A DNA stretch of 10,786 nt from Cytophagaceae bacterium. GTDB lineage: Bacteria; Bacteroidota; Bacteroidia; Cytophagales; Cytophagaceae. The DNA lies in the NCBI GenBank assembly GCA_021151805.1, contig JAGKWN010000126.1, positions 1-10,786 of the forward strand, given 5' to 3'. Shown here in pieces: positions 1 through 6,507 of the stretch. The translations under genes and the position numbers were made by a program. Every line of letters starts with the position of its first letter. Positions within the stretch are counted from its first letter, which is position 1. The notes beneath the pieces are model-generated. The model saw only the letters and a program-made list of their open reading frames with translations. It had not been told where the DNA came from and did no database searches.

Positions 1-18
1 AGCTAATTTAATACTTGT
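1..18 (+). other. short leader upstream of gene 1
   Basis: Only 18 bases precede the first ATG. An in-frame TAA at 4-6 closes the frame upstream, so the start at 19 is the earliest possible one. No Shine-Dalgarno-like purine tract is visible, which is usual in Bacteroidota. The promoter must lie mostly or wholly outside the window. Confidence 0.6.
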
Positions 19-99
19 ATGTATTTTAAAAAATCTGCCTGCTTAAAAAGCAGTTGCGTAATCTTGATCAGTTTACTGAGCTTTCTGAATGTGAACGCT
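19..99 (+). other. signal peptide of gene 1
   Basis: Residues 1-27 have a basic start (MYFKKSACLK), a hydrophobic core (CVILISLLSFL) and a likely signal peptidase I site after N-V-N-A, before ANF. The cysteine at residue 13 lies at the beginning of the hydrophobic core and is not in a lipobox, so a lipoprotein is unlikely. This supports Sec export to the periplasm, the first step for type IX secretion. Confidence 0.85.
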
Positions 100-3000
100 G
101 CCAATTTTACCTCTGCTTCAAGTGGAGATTGGGATAAGGCCGCTACCTGGGGAAATGGTTCGATTAATATCATAGGAGTTACCTATCCGGGGCCGCTGGA
201 TAACGCGACGATTACTTCAGGAAAAAACGTTCAGGTAAAGCAAAGCGAATCGGTTCTGAACATTACAATTAATACTGGCGGGGTACTTACCAATTCGAAC
301 AATAAAGACCTTACTGTTTTTGGTAATTATGTTTTAAATGGAATTCATACAGGTGGTAATGGTTCAACAATCATATTTTTTGGTCTTAGTAAATCCATCA
401 GTGGTATCGGTACAATGGATGTTCCCGGTGGGGCCTTTTTAAATTTCAGCATAACTATTTTGGCAGCAGCTAATCTGAATGTTGCTTCAAGCCTTAATTT
501 GTCATCAGGGGTTACGGTTACAAACAATGGTAAGATAACCATGATTGCTCCAGCAGTCATTACTGCAACAAGCTCAGGACCGGTTTGGGTGAACGCAGCG
601 AATTCATTTTTGAGTCCCGGTTCTAGTACAGATGTGTTGAATAATGTTACGCTGAATGCTTCGGCGACCGGCAATACCGTTAATTACTATCAAACGCCGG
701 TGCAAAATATTAAGATTCCGGTATCAAGTACCTATTACAATTTGATTATATCCGGGGTAGGTACAAAAAGTATGATCGGGAATTTAACCGTATTGGGAGA
801 TATAACGATCAGTGCTACAACATTAAATACGTCTACTTATACGATGTCAGTAAAAGGTAACTGGTCAAACGAAGGTGCTTTATCAGGTAGCGGTACAATC
901 ACATTCAACGGAACGGCTGATCAAACCATCAGCAACTCTTCCGGCGAAACATTTTATAACATGACCACTTCCAAATCGAGTGGCTATTTAATAATGAATA
1001 ACAATGTAACCGTTTCAAATATTTTGAATTTGTCAAGCGGCCAGGTCAATGCCAACCTGCAGGTGTTAACAGTAGGTACAAGTACATCTACAGTAGGAAC
1101 TCTTAGTTATTCAGGTGGCTTTGTGTTTAATGGATTTTTCTCAAGATGGGTAAATGCAACAGGTGTAGCTGTATTATTTCCTATGGGGATTCAATATGGC
1201 AGTTATTATGCACCACTGACGGTTACATTTAATAACCTGACCCCCGGTGCATTGATGGTTCGCTTTCCTCCTATACCAGGTACAACCAATAACGGGCTGC
1301 CCTTGGTAGATGGAGGAACGACGGTATACAATACATTTGGCCAGGGAATTTATACATTAACACCCTTAAATGGATTAGCGAGTACCAGTTATAATGTGCA
1401 GGCTGTTGGCTTGCCTTTTTATAACTATTATACATCCACGAGAATCCTTGCCCGGCCAAACAGTTCATCAAACTGGGTAGCAAACGGTATCCACCAGCCA
1501 GGCGTGGCGGGTACGGGACCGGCTAAAAGAGCGAACATGAACATGCTTCCTGTTGATCTTACCTTAGCAGATACAGCCAACTGTACAGCGCCTGTTACTG
1601 CTCCTTTTACGGGGCCAAGGACTGTTTGTACAAACAGTACACAAACATATTCAGTAGCCAACACAGGTAATACATTCCTGTGGGTTGTTCAGGGCGGAAC
1701 ACAGATGAGCGGCGGCAATACCAACACCATTACCGTTAAATGGGGCGCTACAGGTACTACGGGTGTATTGATTGTCATTGAACAAAGTGCTTGCGGCTCA
1801 GGAATACCAGCCTATGATTTTGTTACCATCAGCCCGACAACTATTTCCTCCATAACCGGAAAAAGTTATGCGCCTGAAAACACAGCCGTAGGCAATGAAG
1901 AGACCTATTTTATAGATCCTCAACCTGGATATACTTATTCCTGGTCGATCAGCGGCGGAACCATCGTTACAGGTGCTTCCACAGAAACCGTAACGGTGCG
2001 TTGGGGTGCTGCCGGTGCCGGTCAGGTAAGCGCATCCATTACCAACGGCTGCGGTACTTCGACCATAGTTAAGCCAGTCAATATTTATGTTGTTATCAAT
2101 AGTATAAAAAGCGGAGCTTGGAATGACCCCGCAACATGGGATTGTAATTGCATTCCGGCTTCCTACAATAGTGTTCGGGTACGAAACCCGCATGTAGTCA
2201 CGTTTCCAAACTCGGATCTGGTCATCAACAATTTAATAGCAGATATCGGGGGAACCTTTAATAATGGAAGCAATAAGACACTTACCGTTAATGGAGATTT
2301 ATCCATTGATGGAACTTATACCGGAACCAGCGAACTTATTCTTAACGGAACAGGCAATATTGATGGTGTCGGAACCATTTCAACGACAGGAAACCTGACG
2401 CTGACCGGAGGAGACAAAACGATACTTCATTCAGGCGTACTTACCAGGACGTCCGGAGATATTCTCATCAAGAGCGGGGTTAATGTATTGAATAACGGGA
2501 TCATTACAACTACCAGAAATATTGTCGGCGAAACATCGAGTTCTACCTGGACAAATGAAGAAGGTTCAGTACTCAATATATGGGGGGCCTTTTTAACCAC
2601 AGGTACAGCTGATGTAGATGCCGTGCCGAATACGGTTGAATACAGAGGTTCCGCTTCGCAAACAATCAAACAAACCAATTATTATAATCTTTACAGCACC
2701 GGTACAGGGGCGCGTGTATTACCATCCAGCGGAATTGTTGGGGTGGCCGGAGATTTTTTGCCGGGTACAAATGCATTTACGATAACGGGAAGTACGGTGA
2801 ATTTTAATGGAACCGATCAACAAATTGGTGCTTTCACATTTAATAATCTCACCATTTCCGGCGGTGGAACAAAAACACTCACTGGAAACGTTACCTACAA
2901 CAGTGTTTTAAATTTAACTAATGGAATTATAGCAACTGGTACCAATACACTTACTGGTGCTTCCACATCTTCTGTGACAAGGACTAGTGGACATATAAAT

Positions 3001-6000
3001 GGAAATTTTCAAAAATGGATTCCCAGTACTGCTGCCGTAACATTTGAAGTAGGAACAGCAACAGGCTATACGCCTTTAACCTCAGCCTTTGCCAGCATAA
3101 GCACGGCGGGTTACATTACAGCATCTGCAATTGCAGGCGACCATCCGTCTATCTCATCAACTTGTCTGGACGCAGCAAAATCTGTCAATGTTTACTATTC
3201 ATTAACAAACAACTCACTCACTGCCGGTACATCCACATTAACATTTAAGTATCTTACAGGAAATGTAGATGCAGCAGCTACACCTTCAAATTTCAATGTT
3301 GAAGTTTATAACGGTACTACATGGTCTGCGCCACTCACATTGATCGGTGTACCTTCCTCTACACAAACCGTTGTGTCAGGTGTTTCAACATTTGGAAGCT
3401 ATGAAATTGCAGAAGGAGGCCTTGTGATTACTTCGCATCCGGGAAGCAGTTCTGTATGTACCGGTAATAATGCAAGTTTCACAGTGGCCACAAATGGTGT
3501 GAGTCCAACATTTCAATGGCAGGTAAATAGTTCTGGTACCTGGAGTGATATAAGTAATGGCGGGGTTTATTCTAATACGACAACCGCCTCTCTTACCATA
3601 ACCAATCCTCCGGTAGGAATGAACAGTTATCAATACAGAGCCAAAGTTACGGGTACGCAGTGTACAGGTGTTACTATTCTATCCAATGCGGCAACATTAA
3701 CTGTAACAGCTGCGCCTACTGCTGTTGCCGGAACCGCCGTTGCTACCTGTTCCAATCCCGGGACAGTTAATATAACTGCCGGATCCAGTTCAGTCAATAG
3801 TACCCTTACTACCTGGACAAGCAATGGGACAGGTACATTCAACAATCCGAATTCTCTTTCACTCGCCACCTATACACCTAGTCCTGCAGATATCTCTGCC
3901 GGAAGTGTAATATTAACCCTTACAGCGACAGGAGGAGGAGCTTGTGCAGCAGTAACTTCAAACAAAATCCTGACAATCACTGCTGCTCCGACAGCGGTTG
4001 CCGGTACAGCGATTACTGCTTGTGCAAACATAGGTGCGGTTAGTATTACAGCAGGCAGCAGTTCAACAAACAACAGTGGTATTACCTGGACAAGTAATGG
4101 AACAGGTTTATTTAATAACCCAAACTCCTTGTCAACAGCAACCTATACGCCAAGTGCCGCAGATAATGCTGCTGGTAGTGTAACTTTGACATTGACGGCC
4201 TCCGGAGTGGGTACGTGTGCAGCCGTTACTTCTACGAAAACATATACAATAAACAACGCTTGTGCAATCACCTGGTCAGGCGGTACAAGTACAGACTGGA
4301 ATACGGCAAGCAACTGGAATATTGGAGCTATACCGGCAGGTACAAATAATGTTGTGATTCCATCCGGTACAACATATTCTCCTGTAATTACCGGTACTGT
4401 AGTGACCGTAAAATCAATTACTGTAAATGCTTCCGCGACACTCTCCATTAGTCCAACAGGGGAATTGGATGTATATGGAGATCTGTTGAATAACGGAACG
4501 TTTACAACACTTCTCGGTTCTACCGTTGCATTCAAGGGAAGTTCTGCTCAGAATATGACAGGAGTATCTACGTTGTATAATGTGGTTATCAATAATACCG
4601 GCGGTGTTACATTACAGTCTGTGCTAGGAGTAAACGGTACACTTTCGTTAACCAAAGGCGTACTGACTACCAATTCCAACCTGACCATCAATTTTGATAA
4701 CGGAGGGAATATCGGTTATGCATCCGGAGACTTAGGTAGTATTTCAGGTAACGTTACCGGTAAACGAAATCTTGTTGCCAAAACACACTACATAGCTGCA
4801 CCCTTCAGTGGCGTTACATCTGCACAGGTAGCAGCTACCACACCTTTGTATCTGAATTCATACTGGAAGCTGTATACACGCGTCTTTGCATCACAAAACT
4901 GGCTTGCAGTAACCGATCTTACTACTTCCATGCCATTGGGTACAGGTTTCTCTTTAGCCTTGCCTGCAGCTGCTCCGGTTGTATTTACTGGTACATATAA
5001 TCATGCATTCAGTTTTACAACTCCGTCATATACCAATACCGCAACAGGGAAATATCTGTTTTTAGCAAATCCATATCCATCTGTACTGGATTGGGATAAT
5101 GCCAGCGGTTGGACAAAAGCAAATGTAAACAATGCCATTTATTACTGGGATGCAGCAAACAATCGGGTTGCGAGTTATGTTCTGGGTGCCGGTACCAATG
5201 GCGGAACGCGGTATATACCGGCCATGCAGGCTATTCTTGTAAGCTTGACAGGTAGCGGTGGCAATGCAAGTATTTCAATTAATAACAATGCGCGGAACAT
5301 GCTTCAGAGTTCTGCCTATTTCAGACAAGGAGCAGAGGAAATAATACGTATTAAACTGGAAGAACAGGCAACTACACACAATGATGAAACGCTGATACGT
5401 TTTAATGAAGATGCCACAAACAATTTTGATTCAGATATGGATGCGTATAAAATATTAAATGGCAGTTCAACACCTTCTATTTATACAACTGCGGGTATCG
5501 TTAATTATTCTATTAACTCATATGCTTCTCCTGACTCAGCGAAATTTATACCGATCGCAGTTAAATTGCCTGCAGATGGTAAGTATACATTGACTGTAGC
5601 GAATGATAATCCGAACATTGACTATGTATTAGTAGATAAGCAATTGGGAATTGAGCAGCCAATTATTGATGCATATGACTTTACTGGTTTAAAAGGTGAA
5701 GACATGAATCGCTTCGAATTGCAGTTGCGCACCAGTACTACAACTGGTACCCAAACCGCAAATAAAGCCGGTGGGATGGCAATCAATTCTGCTACACATG
5801 GTGGATTTTATATTCAGACTCAGCGCTATGCCGGTTCTGAAGCAGAGATCGAAATCATGGATATTACCGGGAATAGCATTACAACAATTTCCGGAAAAAA
5901 ACTTTCTGGAGGGATAACATTCATACCGTTGGAATATACGGATGGAGCGTATCTCATAAAAGTGCATGTGGGTTCAGATACATTTGCAGGCATGATTATT

Positions 6001-6012
6001 TTGGTGAAATAA
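19..6012 (+). CDS. giant modular secreted surface protein (beta-helix, PKD/Ig-like, T9SS-type C-terminus)
   Basis: A 1997-residue secreted protein, probably an adhesin, matrix or other structural surface protein; no catalytic motif was recognised. Modules in order: signal peptide 1-27; beta-helix-like region about 28-364 opening with a G-D-W...A-A-T-W motif; beta-sandwich-like module 365-521 (NGFFSRW...FPMG); two PKD-like domains about 522-604 and 608-692, each with a W-G-A beta-strand motif; second beta-helix about 697-988 opening with SGAWNDPATW and a C-x-C; second sandwich 989-1134; Ig-like domain 1135-1232 (FQWQVN...YQYRAKV); two 91-residue tandem repeats 1233-1414; a third W-rich helix opening at 1418 (TWSGG...W...NW); a conserved module about 1570-1900 with NPYPS at 1684-1688 and DWD at 1691-1693; and a terminal sorting-like domain 1918-1997. 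The module types are known from large Bacteroidota secreted proteins; the role is inferred. The ATG at 19 is chosen because it gives a complete signal peptide and an in-frame stop lies at 4-6. The gene downstream is a paralogue over the last 583 residues. No frameshift is seen. Confidence 0.93.
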   Translation: MYFKKSACLKSSCVILISLLSFLNVNAANFTSASSGDWDKAATWGNGSINIIGVTYPGPLDNATITSGKNVQVKQSESVLNITINTGGVLTNSNNKDLTVFGNYVLNGIHTGGNGSTIIFFGLSKSISGIGTMDVPGGAFLNFSITILAAANLNVASSLNLSSGVTVTNNGKITMIAPAVITATSSGPVWVNAANSFLSPGSSTDVLNNVTLNASATGNTVNYYQTPVQNIKIPVSSTYYNLIISGVGTKSMIGNLTVLGDITISATTLNTSTYTMSVKGNWSNEGALSGSGTITFNGTADQTISNSSGETFYNMTTSKSSGYLIMNNNVTVSNILNLSSGQVNANLQVLTVGTSTSTVGTLSYSGGFVFNGFFSRWVNATGVAVLFPMGIQYGSYYAPLTVTFNNLTPGALMVRFPPIPGTTNNGLPLVDGGTTVYNTFGQGIYTLTPLNGLASTSYNVQAVGLPFYNYYTSTRILARPNSSSNWVANGIHQPGVAGTGPAKRANMNMLPVDLTLADTANCTAPVTAPFTGPRTVCTNSTQTYSVANTGNTFLWVVQGGTQMSGGNTNTITVKWGATGTTGVLIVIEQSACGSGIPAYDFVTISPTTISSITGKSYAPENTAVGNEETYFIDPQPGYTYSWSISGGTIVTGASTETVTVRWGAAGAGQVSASITNGCGTSTIVKPVNIYVVINSIKSGAWNDPATWDCNCIPASYNSVRVRNPHVVTFPNSDLVINNLIADIGGTFNNGSNKTLTVNGDLSIDGTYTGTSELILNGTGNIDGVGTISTTGNLTLTGGDKTILHSGVLTRTSGDILIKSGVNVLNNGIITTTRNIVGETSSSTWTNEEGSVLNIWGAFLTTGTADVDAVPNTVEYRGSASQTIKQTNYYNLYSTGTGARVLPSSGIVGVAGDFLPGTNAFTITGSTVNFNGTDQQIGAFTFNNLTISGGGTKTLTGNVTYNSVLNLTNGIIATGTNTLTGASTSSVTRTSGHINGNFQKWIPSTAAVTFEVGTATGYTPLTSAFASISTAGYITASAIAGDHPSISSTCLDAAKSVNVYYSLTNNSLTAGTSTLTFKYLTGNVDAAATPSNFNVEVYNGTTWSAPLTLIGVPSSTQTVVSGVSTFGSYEIAEGGLVITSHPGSSSVCTGNNASFTVATNGVSPTFQWQVNSSGTWSDISNGGVYSNTTTASLTITNPPVGMNSYQYRAKVTGTQCTGVTILSNAATLTVTAAPTAVAGTAVATCSNPGTVNITAGSSSVNSTLTTWTSNGTGTFNNPNSLSLATYTPSPADISAGSVILTLTATGGGACAAVTSNKILTITAAPTAVAGTAITACANIGAVSITAGSSSTNNSGITWTSNGTGLFNNPNSLSTATYTPSAADNAAGSVTLTLTASGVGTCAAVTSTKTYTINNACAITWSGGTSTDWNTASNWNIGAIPAGTNNVVIPSGTTYSPVITGTVVTVKSITVNASATLSISPTGELDVYGDLLNNGTFTTLLGSTVAFKGSSAQNMTGVSTLYNVVINNTGGVTLQSVLGVNGTLSLTKGVLTTNSNLTINFDNGGNIGYASGDLGSISGNVTGKRNLVAKTHYIAAPFSGVTSAQVAATTPLYLNSYWKLYTRVFASQNWLAVTDLTTSMPLGTGFSLALPAAAPVVFTGTYNHAFSFTTPSYTNTATGKYLFLANPYPSVLDWDNASGWTKANVNNAIYYWDAANNRVASYVLGAGTNGGTRYIPAMQAILVSLTGSGGNASISINNNARNMLQSSAYFRQGAEEIIRIKLEEQATTHNDETLIRFNEDATNNFDSDMDAYKILNGSSTPSIYTTAGIVNYSINSYASPDSAKFIPIAVKLPADGKYTLTVANDNPNIDYVLVDKQLGIEQPIIDAYDFTGLKGEDMNRFELQLRTSTTTGTQTANKAGGMAINSATHGGFYIQTQRYAGSEAEIEIMDITGNSITTISGKKLSGGITFIPLEYTDGAYLIKVHVGSDTFAGMIILVK
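3715..3987 (+). repeat. tandem 91-residue repeat, unit 1 (within gene 1)
   Basis: Residues 1233-1323 of gene 1, running from PTAVAGTA to LTITAA, with a central TWTSNGTG...FNNPNSLS...ATYTPS core. It aligns without gaps with the unit that follows; by hand count about 65 of 91 residues match. Each unit has one early and one late cysteine (residue 12 and about 77), which could form a disulfide across a beta-sandwich. The fold resembles PKD/Ig-like repeats of Bacteroidota surface proteins. Confidence 0.85.
3988..4260 (+). repeat. tandem 91-residue repeat, unit 2 (within gene 1)
   Basis: Residues 1324-1414 of gene 1, exactly the same 273-nt length as unit 1 and directly adjacent. The DNA is also visibly similar around the TWTSNGTG core, with many third-position changes, so the duplication is not very recent. 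A more distant single copy of the same domain type lies in gene 2 at residues 758-842 (PTATAGGAQ...), just before the shared C-terminal block there too. Confidence 0.85.
4261..6012 (+). repeat. paralogous C-terminal block, copy A
   Basis: Codons 1415-1997 of gene 1 align with codons 843-1422 of gene 2, with only three residues of length difference. The most conserved part is 4516-5295 against 9193-9972: 260 residues with no gap and about 43 differences (about 83% identity, hand count). At DNA level the longest perfect run noticed is 23 nt (4846-4868 against 9533-9555). The block holds a third beta-helix start, the NPYPS/DWD module and the terminal sorting-like domain. Confidence 0.92.
5770..6009 (+). 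other. putative T9SS C-terminal sorting domain of gene 1
   Basis: The last 80 residues (1918-1997) have the strand pattern of T9SS type A sorting domains: an I-E-I-M-D-I-T-G-N strand-turn, a glycine-containing middle, a G-A-Y-L-I-K-V strand, and a final hydrophobic strand ending in a lysine (MIILVK). The usual opening Y-P-N-P motif is missing; the corresponding place reads GGFYIQTQRYAG. In the family this domain directs export across the outer membrane and is removed or swapped for a surface anchor. The assignment here is by pattern only. Confidence 0.65.
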
Positions 6013-6052
6013 AGAAGCATAAAATCATACTGTTTTTGAAGGCATAACCTGT

Positions 6053-6089
6053 AAAACACCCGTTATTAATAAAATAACGGGTGTTTTTT
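6053..6089 (+). terminator. strong intrinsic terminator after gene 1
   Basis: A perfect inverted repeat: AAAACACCCGTTAT at 6053-6066 pairs with ATAACGGGTGTTTT at 6074-6087, and one more T-A pair closes a five-base loop. The T-run continues to 6089, with another T-run at 6091-6096. It starts 41 nt after the stop codon of gene 1. The A-tract on the left arm means it could also work in the opposite direction. It should stop most read-through into gene 2. Confidence 0.93.
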
Positions 6090-6227
6090 ATTTTTTGCAG
6101 CGTTATATTTTTATTCTTTTTCTGTCATTGATCCCTCTAATAAACAATAATCTTACATGGGATAAATTAACTGTTTAAACATTTAATCCGTTTTTCGAGC
6201 ATTTAAACCCTATTTATGGTTTTTGAA

Positions 6228-6241
6228 TTAACATTTGTTAA
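6228..6241. promoter_or_regulatory. candidate operator dyad TTAAC-N4-GTTAA, copy 1
   Basis: The sequence TTAACATTTGTTAA has perfect five-base arms around a four-base spacer. It lies 76 nt upstream of the candidate -7 element. The 5-4-5 layout is the same as FNR/CRP-family boxes (TTGAT-N4-ATCAA), but the arm sequence differs, so the binding protein is unknown. AT-rich DNA makes chance dyads easier. Confidence 0.4.
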
Positions 6242-6317
6242 TAATTAATTAATAAGTGTTGTAACATCTTACATAGCTGTTAGATGCTTCAAAAAACCGA
6301 TTTACACGCAGTAGCGT

Positions 6318-6325
6318 TAGTTTTG
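6318..6325 (+). promoter_or_regulatory. candidate Bacteroidota -7 element for gene 2
   Basis: TAGTTTTG matches the Bacteroidota primary sigma -7 consensus TAnnTTTG at every defined position. It is 89 nt upstream of the ATG at 6415. A good TTG/TTTG -33 element is not visible at the usual spacing, so the promoter may be weak, activator-dependent, or falsely called. Confidence 0.5.
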
Positions 6326-6369
6326 ATAAATAATCAGTAAAGTTATTGAGATTCAATAAAGTGGATTTA

Positions 6370-6383
6370 TTAACAAACGTTAA
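6370..6383. promoter_or_regulatory. candidate operator dyad TTAAC-N4-GTTAA, copy 2
   Basis: TTAACAAACGTTAA repeats the same arms and spacing as the dyad at 6228-6241. It ends 31 nt before the start codon and lies downstream of the candidate -7 element, inside the predicted untranslated leader. A bound protein here would block transcription; alternatively it may be a chance AT-rich dyad. Confidence 0.4.
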
Positions 6384-6414
6384 CTGATTAAATCAAACAG
6401 TAACTACTTATTTT

Positions 6415-6507
6415 ATGAAGACACTAATACACATATCCGGAAAAATGCTTTTGAAAAAGGCAGTTCTGACAGTGGTATTATTAAACACATGTCTTTTGGC
6501 TCTGGCT
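6415..6507 (+). other. signal peptide of gene 2
   Basis: Residues 1-31 end with a hydrophobic core (AVLTVVLLNTCLLALA) and a signal peptidase I site A-L-A before QLN. Starting at residue 11 (MLLKKA...) gives a more typical length, so the true start may be 6445. The cysteine at residue 26 is preceded by L-N-T, a poor lipobox. Confidence 0.82.

Larger units (their letters stand above)
6090..6414. other. AT-rich spacer between the two paralogues
   Basis: This 325-nt gene-free stretch is far more AT-rich than the flanking genes. It holds a -7-like promoter element (6318-6325), two TTAAC-N4-GTTAA dyads (6228-6241 and 6370-6383), and the palindrome GTTTAAAC (6173-6180). No coding signal, tRNA or recognisable structured RNA was seen. 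Its length and contents fit a regulatory region driving gene 2. Confidence 0.7.

Noticed and set aside
1798..2193. Minus-strand 131-residue open frame, and similar ones at 345-674 and 4143-4535
   Set aside because: They lie wholly inside gene 1, have low-complexity shadow composition and match no domain seen; gene 1 is convincing through all of them.
6173..6180. Palindrome GTTTAAAC in the spacer
   Set aside because: A single eight-base palindrome in very AT-rich DNA is expected by chance and has no partner or fixed position relative to a promoter.
6484..6495. Lipoprotein signal at Cys26 of gene 2
   Set aside because: The residues before the cysteine (L-N-T) do not make a good lipobox, and an A-L-A signal peptidase I site follows at once.
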